Shown: positions 16,704 through 25,744 of the stretch, piece by piece
How positions within the stretch are numbered: position 1 is the first letter of the stretch
How the letters are laid out: each line of letters begins with the position of its first letter
NCBI GenBank assembly: GCA_963664655.2
Contig: OY761554.1
Span: forward strand, 2,108,001 to 2,172,000
Length of the DNA stretch: 64,000 nucleotides
From: Desulfospira sp963664655
Lineage (GTDB): Bacteria; Desulfobacterota; Desulfobacteria; Desulfobacterales; Desulfobacteraceae
Reading direction: 5' to 3'
Made by a program: the position numbers and the translations under genes
The notes under the pieces: generated by a model
The model's input: only the letters and a program-made list of their open reading frames with translations
Database searches by the model: none
What the model was told of the DNA's origin: nothing

Positions 16704-18065
16704 GTGCCGGGACATCGAATTTTCATTATACTGGAAGATCCCAAAGAACGCATCCGGTTTACCGAAATGTTCGAGGGTCTGGGCTTTCTGGTTGATGCTG
16801 TGCCTGAAGGCAGCCGGGCCATCGAATATCTGACGGAGAACAAACCTGATGTGGTTCTGGCCGACGAGACCACCCCTGATTTTTTTGCCATTGAGTTTTT
16901 AAAGCAGTCCGTTAAACTTCTTCCCGACTGCCGGACCATTATTCTCACCTCCCATCCCGAAGTAGACCATGCTGTAAATCTGATCAAAACCGGGGCGTTA
17001 GATTATCTGATCAAGCCCGTTGATATCCGCCAGATCGAGTTAAGTGTCCGGCGGGCTTTGCTCATGGGGAAAAAAACCGAGGCCCCCCGGGAAAAGGGCA
17101 AAAAAAAGAAAACCCTGGACATTATAACGGAAAACCCGGGCATGAAAGCGCTGTTAAAGCTGTCCCAGAGAATCGCCGATTCCACGGCCTCTGTCCTGAT
17201 CCAGGGGGAAAGCGGCACGGGAAAGGAACTTTTTGCCCGGTTCATCCATGAAAAAAGTGCCAGAAAGTCTCAGCCCTTTGTGGCGGTCAACTGTGCGGCC
17301 CTGCCGGAAAACCTGCTGGAAAGCGAATTGTTCGGCCATGAAAAAGGGGCGTTTACCGGTGCCATTTCCCGGAAAATCGGAAAATTTGAACTGGCCCATA
17401 AGGGGTCATTGTTCCTGGACGAGATTACGGAAATGCAGTTTCACCTCCAGGCCAAGCTGCTGCGGGTTCTTCAGGAAAAGGTGGTGGACCGGGTGGGCGG
17501 CACCCAGCCTGTAGAGGTGGATGTAAGGGTGATTGCCACCACCAACCGGAACCCCAAAGAGGCGGTTGAAAACAGGGACTTCAGGGAAGACCTCTTTTAC
17601 CGGCTGAGCACCATTCCCCTGGTCATCCCGCCCTTAAGGGACCGGGCCGGAGACCTGGAGCCGCTGTGCCGTTTCTTCATTCAAAAATACAGCCGGATTG
17701 ACGGCCGGGATGTCAAGGGAATGACGCCCGGGGCCTTATCCATGCTCTCCTCACATTTATTTTCAGGCAATGTCAGGGAGCTTGAGAATATTATTCACCG
17801 GGCCGTTCTTCTGGCGGAATCTGCCATGATTGAACCCGGGGATCTCATGATGGACGACATCCTTCCAAGGCCTGAAGCGGCCTCTCTGGACGGGGATGCT
17901 GCCCATTCTCCCCTTGCTGCTGGCTCTTTGCGGGAAATGGAGCAGAAGATGATCTTCAGCGCCTTAGACCAGACCGAGGGCAACCGGACCCATGCGGCAA
18001 AAATCCTTGGCATCAGTGTCAGAACCCTTCGCAACAAGCTCAACGAGTACAAAGAAAAATTCTGA
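16704..18065 (+). CDS. Sigma-54-dependent response regulator, likely flagellar (FlrC/FleR-like)
   Basis: 453 residues from GTG 16704; no in-frame ATG lies after the preceding stop, and GGAA stands about 12 bases before this GTG. The receiver (1-115) has a slightly unusual acidic pair (LEDP), phospho-acceptor Asp in VLADETTP and the lysine in LIKPVD. The AAA+ domain has GESGTGKE, GAFTGA and LFLDEITEM; a Fis helix-turn-helix ends it (RTHAAKILGISVRTLRNKLNEY). It lies directly upstream of flgB, as flagellar sigma-54 regulators commonly do, and probably activates the promoter at 18074-18089. No kinase is adjacent. Confidence 0.9.
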   Translation: MPGHRIFIILEDPKERIRFTEMFEGLGFLVDAVPEGSRAIEYLTENKPDVVLADETTPDFFAIEFLKQSVKLLPDCRTIILTSHPEVDHAVNLIKTGALDYLIKPVDIRQIELSVRRALLMGKKTEAPREKGKKKKTLDIITENPGMKALLKLSQRIADSTASVLIQGESGTGKELFARFIHEKSARKSQPFVAVNCAALPENLLESELFGHEKGAFTGAISRKIGKFELAHKGSLFLDEITEMQFHLQAKLLRVLQEKVVDRVGGTQPVEVDVRVIATTNRNPKEAVENRDFREDLFYRLSTIPLVIPPLRDRAGDLEPLCRFFIQKYSRIDGRDVKGMTPGALSMLSSHLFSGNVRELENIIHRAVLLAESAMIEPGDLMMDDILPRPEAASLDGDAAHSPLAAGSLREMEQKMIFSALDQTEGNRTHAAKILGISVRTLRNKLNEYKEKF

Positions 18066-18073
18066 TCTTTTTT

Positions 18074-18089
18074 CGGCATACAATTTGCT
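18074..18089 (+). promoter_or_regulatory. Sigma-54 (-24/-12) promoter of the flagellar operon
   Basis: CGGCA, six bases, then TTGCT: GG at 18075-18076 and GC at 18087-18088 are separated by exactly ten bases, as sigma-54 requires, and the flanks match TGGCA/TTGCT at all but one position. Transcription would start near 18100. The flgB ATG is at 18245 and two sigma-54 activators are encoded just upstream. Confidence 0.78.
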
Positions 18090-18097
18090 TCTATTGT

Positions 18098-18140
18098 GGT
18101 TACAGGGTTGAAAACAACCTGGTTTTGCCAGCCTGTAACC
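18098..18140 (+). other. Compact three-way-junction leader element before flgB
   Basis: GGTTACAGG (18098-18106) pairs perfectly with CCTGTAACC (18132-18140). The enclosed sequence divides exactly into two hairpins with no spare bases: GTTG-AAAA-CAAC (18107-18118) and CTGG-TTTTG-CCAG (18119-18131). With the predicted start at about 18100, this fold would form the very 5' end of the flagellar mRNA. Function unknown. Confidence 0.6.
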
Positions 18141-18244
18141 GGACGCCAAAAAATTAACTTCAACCCCTGCAATGAATCTGGAAAATTTCGTGTTTTTCAG
18201 GACAGCCCCAAAAGCAACCATCCGTTTTATACCAAGGGGGAAAC

Positions 18245-18655
18245 ATGGCGGATTCAAGAATTTTTGGACATACCCATGAGATGATGGGGAAGGCCTTAGA
18301 CATTTCGGCCCGGCGCCACAATCTCATTTCCGGCAACATCGCCAATATGGATACCATTGGCTATACACCCTCGGATCTGGACTTTGACCGGACCCTGGCC
18401 CAGGCCATGGCGGAAAAAGAGCCGGATTATCTGGCCAAAACCCATGAAAAACATTTGTCCATGAACGGTGAGGACGGTTTTTCCATGAACGGGCAAGACA
18501 GTGAAGAGGTGGATATCTACCATCTGGACTCTGTGAATATTGACACTGAAATGATGAACCTGATGCAGAACAACATCAAATACCAGACCACCACCGAGCT
18601 GTTGCTTCGAAAGATGAATTTGCTCAATTATGCCATAGATGAGGGAGGTAAATAA
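18245..18655 (+). CDS. flgB: Flagellar basal-body rod protein FlgB
   Basis: 136 residues. FlgB is a proximal-rod subunit built into the basal body in the periplasm by the flagellar export apparatus. Seen: the N-terminal rod helix with RHNLISGNIANMDTIGYTPSDLDF, matching the NxANxxTxGY motif, and the C-terminal helix MMNLMQNNIKYQTTTELLLRKMNLLNYAI. Starts at ATG 18245 behind AAGGGGGAAAC. It is the first gene of the rod-MS ring-export operon and is two bases from flgC. Confidence 0.95.
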   Translation: MADSRIFGHTHEMMGKALDISARRHNLISGNIANMDTIGYTPSDLDFDRTLAQAMAEKEPDYLAKTHEKHLSMNGEDGFSMNGQDSEEVDIYHLDSVNIDTEMMNLMQNNIKYQTTTELLLRKMNLLNYAIDEGGK

Positions 18656-18657
18656 CC

Positions 18658-19155
18658 GTGGATCTGATCAACGCTTCCAAAATCAGCGGAACCGCCTTAG
18701 CGGCCCACCGGTACAAACTCAACGTTATTGCTGAAAACCTGGCCAACGTGGATACCACCCGGACCGAGGAAGGCGGCCCTTACCGGCGCAAAATGGTTAT
18801 TTTCAAAGGCGATGACATTGAGTCCTTTAAAAGTGTCATTGAAAAGAAACAGGAAAAAAAGGCCACCATGGGCATTGAATTCAGCCCCATTGAATTTGAT
18901 TCCGACAAAAAAGAGGACAGGGGCACCGGGGTAAAGGTAGACCAGGTGGTCCGGTCCCAGGAAGATTTCAGGCTGGTGTATGAACCGTCCCATCCCGATG
19001 CCGACCCGGACACCGGATACGTGAAAATGCCCAATGTGGACCATTTAACGGAAATTGCCGACATGATGGTGGCCCGGAGAAGTTATGAAGCCAGCATCAC
19101 GGCCTTGTCCACCACCAAAGATATGATTTCAAAGGCGTTAGAAATAGGGAAATAA
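18658..19155 (+). CDS. flgC: Flagellar basal-body rod protein FlgC
   Basis: 165 residues, GTG start with GGGAGGT seven bases upstream. Rod subunit paired with FlgB. The N-terminal motif LNVIAENLANVDTTRTEEGGPYRRK and the C-terminal YVKMPNVDHLTEIADMMVARRSYEASITALSTTKDM are diagnostic. The mid-region (45-110) is somewhat longer and more charged than in enteric FlgC, common in this group. FliE follows after 33 bases. Confidence 0.95.
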   Translation: MDLINASKISGTALAAHRYKLNVIAENLANVDTTRTEEGGPYRRKMVIFKGDDIESFKSVIEKKQEKKATMGIEFSPIEFDSDKKEDRGTGVKVDQVVRSQEDFRLVYEPSHPDADPDTGYVKMPNVDHLTEIADMMVARRSYEASITALSTTKDMISKALEIGK

Positions 19156-19188
19156 TTTTTAAATGGCTTGATACAGGGGAGAAGAAAT

Positions 19189-19479
19189 ATGGATGTCAAC
19201 GGTGTACAGGGAAAAATATCGTTAAAAACAGAGCCGGTGGCCAACCGGGTTGAACGGCGTAATCCCGAGTTCTTTAACCGGCTTAAGGCCGCGGTTTTAG
19301 ATGTCAACGACAAACAGCACATAGCCGATGACTCGGCTGAGGCGGTGATCAAAGGCGAAATGGGCATCCATGAAGGCATGATGGCCATGGGCAGGGCCGA
19401 CACCAACTTAAGGCTTTTGGCCCAGGTCAGAAACAAGGCCATGGACGCTTACAGCGAAATCATCCGGATGCAGGTATAA
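19189..19479 (+). CDS. fliE: Flagellar hook-basal body protein FliE
   Basis: 96 residues from ATG 19189, which follows GGGGAGAAG; an in-frame TTG at 19168 is rejected. FliE joins the MS ring to the proximal rod. The C-terminal half shows the family pattern: SAEAVIKGEMGIHEGMMAMGRADTNLRLLAQVRNKAMDAYSEIIRMQV. The N-terminus is divergent, as usual for FliE. Confidence 0.92.
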   Translation: MDVNGVQGKISLKTEPVANRVERRNPEFFNRLKAAVLDVNDKQHIADDSAEAVIKGEMGIHEGMMAMGRADTNLRLLAQVRNKAMDAYSEIIRMQV

Positions 19480-19519
19480 TGCCGGCATCCGGCTGTAAAA
19501 TGGAGCATAGAGTAAGGTC

Positions 19520-21229
19520 ATGAATCCCGTCATAGAAAAAATTATCACCATGGTCAAGGAGTTGTCCGTGGTTCGGAAGATCGGTCTCGGGCTTCTGATT
19601 CTGGTCCTTATCGCCGGATTCACCACCATGTTTATCTGGGCCAATAAAACCAAGTTCCGGGCCGCTTATTCCGGATTGTCCAAGGAAGATGCCGCCGCCG
19701 TGGTGGCCAAGCTCAAGGAATCCAATACCCCCTACCGCCTGGAAGGAGACGGGACCACCATTATGGTGCCTGAAAAGGTGGTGTATGATGTGAGGCTTGC
19801 CATGGCCGGGGAGGGGATCCCCAAAGGCGGGGGCGTGGGATACGAGATTTTTGATAAAAATGAATTCGGCACCACGGAATTTGTCCAGAAGATCAACAAG
19901 ATAAGGGCTCTACAAGGAGAGCTGGCCCGGACCATTTCCGCCTTTGATGAGGTCAACAATGCCCGGGTCATGATTGTCCTGCCCAAGGAGTCGGTCTTTG
20001 TGGAGGAAACCAAACAGCCGTCGGCTTCCATTCTCCTGGAGCTTAACTCGGACCTGGATAAGGGAAAAGTGACCTCCATTGCCCATCTGGTGGCAGGCTC
20101 GGTCCAGGATCTGACCCCGAAGCTGGTGACCATAGTGGACACCACGGGCAGAATCCTTTTTGAAGGAAAGTCTGAAGAAGAACAGGCCAAAATTGACGCC
20201 AAAAACCTGGCCGATGCCCAGTATCAGTACAAGGTCCGGTTTGAGGAGAACCTGACCCGAAGGATCCAGACCATGCTTGAAAGGATCGTGGGAAAAGACA
20301 AGGCCATTGTCAGGGTAAATTCTGAAATGGATTTTTCCAAGAAAAGCCTGAACGAAGAAATATACGATCCCCTGGAGCGGGGGGGCGAATTTATTCGCAG
20401 CCGGAAGAACCGGGCGGAAAAAGTGGTTCAGATCACTGAAGACATGGCGATTCCGTCCAGTGTCAATCCCATCACCGATGAAAATGCCGCAGACCAGTCC
20501 AACGAAAAAATTAATAAAAGCGATGATACGGTCAACTATGAGATCTCAAAACAGATCATGGCGGTTAGCAAGCCCATGGCCGAATTAAAACGGGTATCTG
20601 TGGCCGCGGTCATTGACGGCAAATACGAATACCAGACCGATGATGCGGGAAATGCCAAAAAAGTGTATCAGCCAAGATCCTCCGAAGAGATGAAGCAGTT
20701 TGAAAATATTGTGGCCAAGGCCATGGGATTCAACGAGGAGCGAAGCGATCAGGTCTCCATGGAATGCTTCCCCTTTGCATCCATTGATGACCTGGCCCAG
20801 GCCCAGCCTTCCATTACGGGCTGGAGAATGGTACAAAAAGAATATGGCCGAATGATTGCCAACCTCCTGCTGGTTCTGGTCCTGTTCCTTTTTGTGATCC
20901 GGCCGGTGATAAAGACCGTACGGGATATCAAAAGTACGGTGGAACAGGAGGCCCTCCCGAGTCCTGAAGAACTGGCCCTGCTGGAAGAAGAGGCAGCCCC
21001 GCCGAAATTTGAAGAAATGGATGCATTCCAGCAAAAAGAATATCTGGATCTAATGCCTGCAGATCAGCGCGAAGAATTCATCCAGAAAATGACCCCGGCT
21101 GAGCGGGCAGCATATATTGCCAACCTCACGGTCAACGAAAAGGCGAAATATTATGCCAACCAGGATTTTGACAGAACCATCAATATCATCAAAAGCTGGG
21201 TCAGCAATTTTGACTCCGAAGAGGATTAG
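19520..21229 (+). CDS. fliF: Flagellar MS-ring protein FliF
   Basis: 569 residues. Two membrane segments frame the periplasmic ring-building region: about 18-40 (IGLGLLILVLIAGFTTMFIWA) and about 451-470 (LLLVLVLFLFVIRP). The first ring-building motif is intact (AAYSGLSKEDAAAVVAKLKESNTPYRL, GGVGYEIFDKNEFGTTEFVQKINKIRALQGELARTI). The cytoplasmic tail, which normally holds the FliG-binding segment, ends RTINIIKSWVSNFDSEED, with a preceding repeat-like stretch (QKEYLDLMPADQREEFIQKMTPAERAAYI). fliG starts three bases after the stop. Confidence 0.95.
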   Translation: MNPVIEKIITMVKELSVVRKIGLGLLILVLIAGFTTMFIWANKTKFRAAYSGLSKEDAAAVVAKLKESNTPYRLEGDGTTIMVPEKVVYDVRLAMAGEGIPKGGGVGYEIFDKNEFGTTEFVQKINKIRALQGELARTISAFDEVNNARVMIVLPKESVFVEETKQPSASILLELNSDLDKGKVTSIAHLVAGSVQDLTPKLVTIVDTTGRILFEGKSEEEQAKIDAKNLADAQYQYKVRFEENLTRRIQTMLERIVGKDKAIVRVNSEMDFSKKSLNEEIYDPLERGGEFIRSRKNRAEKVVQITEDMAIPSSVNPITDENAADQSNEKINKSDDTVNYEISKQIMAVSKPMAELKRVSVAAVIDGKYEYQTDDAGNAKKVYQPRSSEEMKQFENIVAKAMGFNEERSDQVSMECFPFASIDDLAQAQPSITGWRMVQKEYGRMIANLLLVLVLFLFVIRPVIKTVRDIKSTVEQEALPSPEELALLEEEAAPPKFEEMDAFQQKEYLDLMPADQREEFIQKMTPAERAAYIANLTVNEKAKYYANQDFDRTINIIKSWVSNFDSEED

Positions 21230-21231
21230 CC

Positions 21232-22245
21232 ATGGCAGAATCAATTGATCCCAAAAAAATGACGGGCACCATGAAGGCGGCCATTTTCCTGATGCTTATG
21301 GGGGAAAAGTATGCCACCCGGGTATTTGAGAAAATGAGCGAGCAGGATATTGCCGAAATCGCCTTTGAAATGTCCAAGGTGGATCACATCACCCCGGAGA
21401 TAATCAAGGCCGTTTCCGAGGATTTTGTGGTGAATTTCGAGGGCGAGACCCGGATGATTGTGGAAGGAGACTCCTTTATTAAGAATGTCGTATCCAAGAC
21501 ATTAAAGGATGCCCAGGCCAAAGCCATTTTAGAAGACCTTGAGAAGAAGAAGCAGGACAAGCCCTTTATCTGGAGCCGGAATGTCAATGTGGGAACCCTG
21601 GCAAGTTATGTTGAAGGGGAGCATCCCCAGACCATTGCCATGATTTTGGCCCACATGCCCGCTGAAATATCCTCTGAGATCATGATGAACCTTCCTGAGG
21701 AACGAAAAGGGGATATTGCCCTTCGCCTGGCCCGCTTAGGGCAGATTTCCGAGGATGTGGTCCGGGATGTGGACCGGGCCCTTAAGATGGAACTGAGCGG
21801 GGCCGTGGGTCCCGGCGGCAAGGCCGGCGGTATTGAAGTCCTGGTGAATATCATCAACGGGGTGGACAAGGCCACCGAAGATGCGGTAATGGAATTCCTT
21901 GAAGAAGATGATGCGGAAATGGCCAATGAGATCAGAAAACTCATGTTTGTCTTTGAAGATCTGGGCAATGTGGATGATACGGCCATGAGAGAGATCTTAA
22001 AGAAGGTTGAAGGCCAGCAGCTGACCTATGCTTTGAAGACCGCCACGGACGACATGAAAGAAAAGATTTTCTCCAACCTGTCCCAGCGGGCCGGTGAGAT
22101 GCTCAAAGACGATCTTGAGGCCATGGGTCCGGTACGCCTGACAGAGGTTGAGGAGGCCCAGCAGGCCGTTGTCAGGGCGGCCAAGGAACTGGAGGCCGAA
22201 GGCACCATCACCCTTGGGAAAGGAAAAGACGATGTCCTTGTCTGA
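21232..22245 (+). CDS. fliG: Flagellar motor switch protein FliG
   Basis: 337 residues, full length. FliG sits on the MS ring and passes stator force to the rotor. The N domain (KAAIFLMLMGEKYATRVFEKMSEQDIAEIAFEMS), the armadillo middle (EHPQTIAMILAHMPAEISSEIMMNLPEE) and the C-terminal torque helix (MFVFEDLGNVDDTAMREILKKVEGQQLTYALKTATDDMKEKIFSNLSQRAGEMLKDDLEAMGPVRLTEVEEAQ) all match, with the charged motor residues present. fliH starts inside its last codons. Confidence 0.96.
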   Translation: MAESIDPKKMTGTMKAAIFLMLMGEKYATRVFEKMSEQDIAEIAFEMSKVDHITPEIIKAVSEDFVVNFEGETRMIVEGDSFIKNVVSKTLKDAQAKAILEDLEKKKQDKPFIWSRNVNVGTLASYVEGEHPQTIAMILAHMPAEISSEIMMNLPEERKGDIALRLARLGQISEDVVRDVDRALKMELSGAVGPGGKAGGIEVLVNIINGVDKATEDAVMEFLEEDDAEMANEIRKLMFVFEDLGNVDDTAMREILKKVEGQQLTYALKTATDDMKEKIFSNLSQRAGEMLKDDLEAMGPVRLTEVEEAQQAVVRAAKELEAEGTITLGKGKDDVLV

Positions 22246-23224
22246 TACGGATAACATGGAGTTTCAGCCCATAGATCTTGGGTCCCTTGAGACCTTTGAC
22301 GGAGAGATTCAAAGCCGGGAACAGGAACCGGATTTCAACCGGTTTCAGCTGCTGTTCGACCCGGAAGAATTCAAGACCGCAATCCGGCCCGAAGATTCCT
22401 TCAGGGCACTTTACACCGTTGAAAAGCAGGAACGGGAAGCCTGTTTTGAACCCTTGATAAAACTCAAAAAGCCCAAAGAACCGGTGCCGTTGGAACCATC
22501 CGGGGCTTCTGACGCCTTAGAATCGGAAGGCCAGGACGGACAGGAACCCGAAGAGACCCTGTCCCCTGAGGAGCTGGCCCTGGAGCAGGGATACCAGGAC
22601 GGGTTTGAGCAGGGCTTTGCCAAGGGAGAAGAACAGGGATTCAAAGAAGGGGAATCCAAGGGCTTTGCCAAGGGAGAGGAAGACGGGTTTAAAAAAGGCG
22701 AAGCCGAGGGGTTGGAACAGGGAAAGGCCCAGGGGCTTGAGCAGGGGGAAAAACAGGGGCTGGCCAAAGGCGAACAGCAGGCACAGGAACAGGCCAGCCT
22801 AAGCCTTGAAGCACTGAAAGCCGCCCTGGACAGCCTGGATACCCTGATTGAAAATCTGGTGGACAAGCATGAAGAACAATTGCTTGAACTGGTCTTTAAA
22901 ATTGCGCAAAAAGCGGTGCTGGCCGCCGTGGACACCAATGACGACCTGGTCCGGCAGACCATTCTGGATGCCCTTAAATGCCTTGCCCGTCCTGAACAAA
23001 TTGAGTTGAGCATTTCCCCGGAAGACTATGAATACGTTGAAATGGTAAAGGACAGTTTTTTTGAGGAAATCGGCTCGTTAAAACAGGTCAAGGTCCTGTC
23101 CGATCCCCTGGTTGCCCGGGGGGGGTGCCGGATTGAAACCGCCACCGGGGCCGTGGAAACCGATCCTGAAACCAAACTCAAGGCAGTGTATGACGCCCTG
23201 GTCAAACCGGGGAATCAGGGGTAA
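22232..23224 (+). CDS. fliH: Flagellar export regulator FliH with GxxxG-type repeats
   Basis: 330 residues from ATG 22232, which has AAAGGA upstream and overlaps the end of fliG by 14 bases. FliH is the stalk-like partner of the FliI ATPase. Between about 115 and 185 there is a long run of GFxxG/GxxxG repeats (for example YQDGFEQGFAKGEEQGFKEG), the helix-dimerisation pattern typical of FliH, here unusually extended. The C-terminal domain (KAALDSLDTLIENLVDKHEEQLLELVFKIAQKAV) is conserved. The N-terminal 100 residues are poorly conserved and acidic. Confidence 0.92.
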   Translation: MSLSDTDNMEFQPIDLGSLETFDGEIQSREQEPDFNRFQLLFDPEEFKTAIRPEDSFRALYTVEKQEREACFEPLIKLKKPKEPVPLEPSGASDALESEGQDGQEPEETLSPEELALEQGYQDGFEQGFAKGEEQGFKEGESKGFAKGEEDGFKKGEAEGLEQGKAQGLEQGEKQGLAKGEQQAQEQASLSLEALKAALDSLDTLIENLVDKHEEQLLELVFKIAQKAVLAAVDTNDDLVRQTILDALKCLARPEQIELSISPEDYEYVEMVKDSFFEEIGSLKQVKVLSDPLVARGGCRIETATGAVETDPETKLKAVYDALVKPGNQG

Positions 23225-23226
23225 CC

Positions 23227-24581
23227 ATGAGCGTTCTGGACCGGGCTGATTTTAAAAAATATTCAGGCCTTGTGGACCGGGTCGGCGTGGTCCGGCCCGA
23301 AGGCAGAATTTCCCAGGTGGTGGGGCTGATTGCCGAAGGGAACAGCTTAGGCTTGGCATTGGCAGCATCTGTTCCATCATCAACGACCGGGGGGAGGCTG
23401 TCAAAGCGGAAATCGTGGGGTTTAAGGGGGAAAAAGCCCTGTTCATGCCCTATGGGGACATCCGGGGCGTCAGCCTCGGGTCCCGGATTATCCCGGAGGC
23501 ATCTTCGCCCATGGTCGGGGTGTCTGACCAGCTGTTGGGCCGGGTGATTGACGGCATGGGCCGCCCCATTGACGGCAAAGGGGAGATCCGGTTCGATAAG
23601 GAATACTATCTGTATGGAAAACCCATCAGCCCCCTGGACCGGGAATCCATCAAAATCGCCCTGGACGTGGGCATTGGCGCCATCAACACCATGATCCCCT
23701 TGGGACGGGGGCAGCGTATGGCCATCATGGCCGGTTCCGGTGTGGGCAAAAGTGTTCTCATGGGCATGATGACAAAGCACACCGCCGCCGATGTCGTGGT
23801 GATCGGCCTCATTGGCGAGCGGGGCCGGGAGGTTAAGGATTTTGTGGAGGATACCTTAAAAGAAGAGGGGCTTGAACGGGCCGTGGTGGTGGCGGCCACC
23901 TCGGATACCTCTCCTTTGGTCCGTATAAGGGGCGCATATCTGGCCACCACCATTGCCGAATATTTCAGGGACCAGGGAAAAGATGTGCTGCTCATGGTAG
24001 ATTCCATCACCCGGTTTGCCATGTCATCAAGGGACGTGGGGCTCGCGGCCGGCGAGCCGCCCACCACCCGGGGCTACACCCCGTCCTTTTTTGTCCAGAT
24101 TCCGGTGCTTCTCGAACGGGCGGGCAGCCTTGCCGGGGGCGGGTCTATTACCGGCATTTATACGGTCCTGGTGGAGGGGGATGATTTAAATGACCCCGTG
24201 GGGGATACGGTCCGGTCCATTGTGGACGGCCATATTGTCCTGTCCAGAGATCTGGCCAACCGGGGCCATTATCCGGCCATTGATGTCCTGGCCAGTGTGT
24301 CCAGGGTGATGCGGGATGTCAGCACCCCGGAACATGTGGCCTTGAGGGAACGGGCGGTCAATATCATGGCCGCCTTTCGGGAGGCTGAAGACATGATCAA
24401 CATCGGGGCCTATGTGGACGGCTCTGATCCGGATATCGACATGGCAAAGGCCTTGATGCCCAAGATCAACCGGGTGTTAAGGCAGCCCATTGAAAGAAAG
24501 ATGAGCCTGGACCAGGGCCTTGACAGCCTTAAAACGGCGTTAAGTATTGAGCCCGGCCCCGGCAAAAAACGAAATAAATGA
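23227..24581 (+). pseudogene. fliI: Flagellar export ATPase FliI, interrupted by one frameshift
   Basis: The N-terminal domain is read from ATG 23227 (MSVLDRADFKKYSGLVDRVG) to about 23352. FliI then continues in another frame (GSICSIINDRGEAVKAEIVGF...) to the stop at 24581. Restoring one base (C) after 23352 gives GGC-CTT-GGC-ATT and an unbroken protein of about 451 residues, the normal length. Everything downstream is intact: Walker A GSGVGKS, GERGREVKDFVED, Walker B VLLMVDSITRFAMSSRDVGLAAGEPPTTRGY, and the C-terminal domain. No slippery heptamer is present, so programmed shifting is unlikely. A sequencing error or a recent mutation fits best. FliI energises flagellar export. Confidence 0.9.
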
Positions 24582-25036
24582 AGCGGTTTAAGTTTAAATT
24601 ACAGCCGCTGCTCAACTACAGGGCATACCTGGAAAAAATGGCCCGCCTGGATGCGGCCAAAGCCGGCCGGGACCTGTCCGATTGCCAGGACCGGATTGAG
24701 CAGTGCCACCAGCGTCTTTTTGAGGCTGCCGTTAAAATGGATGAGGTGGTGGCCAGGGGGACCGACTCCCTTTTTATTCAACGGTTTGTGATTTATAAGG
24801 ATGGGCTGAATGCGGATCTGGTAAATGAAACCAGGCTCAAACAAAAACTTGCGGCGGTGCTGGCTGGAAAGGTTAAAATTTTAAATCAGAAATCCAAAGA
24901 AAAAAAAATAATGGAACGGCTCAAGGAAAAGCAGAGACTGGCATACAACCGGGAAATTCTCCACCTGGAGCAAAAAGACCTGGATGAAATATCTTCGCTC
25001 AGGTCGGCAAGGGAGGTGGCCAATGCAGCGGAATAA
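24578..25036 (+). CDS. fliJ: Flagellar export protein FliJ
   Basis: 152 residues, overlapping the fliI stop by four bases (ATGA). It begins KRFKFKLQPLLNYRAYLEKMARLDAAKA, the standard FliJ start, and is an all-helical coiled coil throughout. FliJ sits in the FliI ring and escorts chaperones. Position between fliI and a motE-like gene supports the call. Confidence 0.88.
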   Translation: MKRFKFKLQPLLNYRAYLEKMARLDAAKAGRDLSDCQDRIEQCHQRLFEAAVKMDEVVARGTDSLFIQRFVIYKDGLNADLVNETRLKQKLAAVLAGKVKILNQKSKEKKIMERLKEKQRLAYNREILHLEQKDLDEISSLRSAREVANAAE

Positions 25037-25673
25037 AAAAATAATCCTTTTTCTGATTTTTTTTATCACGGCCTCCATCCTGGCCGGAACCGGGGTGAAA
25101 CCGTTTTTTTATGCCGGGAATGTCCTGGCGGAGGACCCCCCCAAAGAAGCGGCCGCAAAAGAAGAGGGCAAGGCTGACCAAGGCGAGGCCGGAAAAGACG
25201 GACAGGCCCCTCCCTGTCCGGAATGCCCCGAGTGCCCGGACCCGGCCAAGGTGGTCTTAAAAGGGCTTGAAGAAAAAAAGCAGCGCATTGAAGAAGAATC
25301 CAAAGAGTTAGCCCGGCAAAGAAAAGACCTGGAAAAATACGAAGAGCAGATTGATGAAAAGCTGGCCTCCCTTGAGGCCTTAAAAAAACAGATCCAGGAC
25401 GATATGGCCTTGCTGGAACAAAAGAAATCCCAGAAGGAACTTGAAGAGGAACAGGCCTATGAAGCCCAGATGGCCAAGCTGGTCAAAATGTACGCCGGGA
25501 TGAAACCCAAAAGCGCGGCCCTGATCGTGGACAAGATGAGCCTGGAAACGGCCCAGGAAATCTTCTCGCGCATGAGGGAAGCCTCGGCCTCGGATATCCT
25601 GTCCAATGTTGAATCTGAAAAAGCCGCCAAGATCAGCGAGTATCTGGCATTTAAACAAACGCCTGAAAATTGA
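25023..25673 (+). CDS. MotE-like flagellar protein (MgtE N-domain type)
   Basis: 216 residues from ATG 25023, GGGAGG upstream, overlapping fliJ by 14 bases. An N-terminal membrane segment (7-24: ILFLIFFITASILAG) is followed by a charged periplasmic linker with a PCPECPECPDP motif (four Pro-flanked Cys at about 59-68), a coiled coil (75-150) and a C-terminal MgtE-N-like domain (LVKMYAGMKPKSAALIVDKMSLETAQEIFSRMREASASDILSNVESEKAAKISEYL). This architecture matches MotE, the periplasmic chaperone described for MotC, which lies at the end of fliH-I-J operons in many bacteria. It ends this flagellar operon. Confidence 0.82.
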   Translation: MQRNKKIILFLIFFITASILAGTGVKPFFYAGNVLAEDPPKEAAAKEEGKADQGEAGKDGQAPPCPECPECPDPAKVVLKGLEEKKQRIEEESKELARQRKDLEKYEEQIDEKLASLEALKKQIQDDMALLEQKKSQKELEEEQAYEAQMAKLVKMYAGMKPKSAALIVDKMSLETAQEIFSRMREASASDILSNVESEKAAKISEYLAFKQTPEN

Positions 25674-25703
25674 TGACAGGCTATCCGAAAACCGGCCTTG
25701 TTG

Positions 25704-25744
25704 GAGCGGGCCATGCCCGCGAATCGTGGGCATGGCCCACTCCT
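25704..25744. repeat. REP-like palindrome after motE
   Basis: GGGCCATGCCC and GGGCATGGCCC pair over 11 bp, extended by GGAG/CTCC with one mismatch around the loop GCGAATCGT. It has the look of a bacterial REP sequence (GGAGCGGGC...GCCC). No T-tract follows, so it may end the operon by stabilising mRNA rather than as an intrinsic terminator. Confidence 0.6.

Noticed and set aside
23340..23365. Programmed -1 frameshift in fliI
   Set aside because: No A- or T-rich slippery heptamer and no downstream stem-loop; a missing base explains it more simply.
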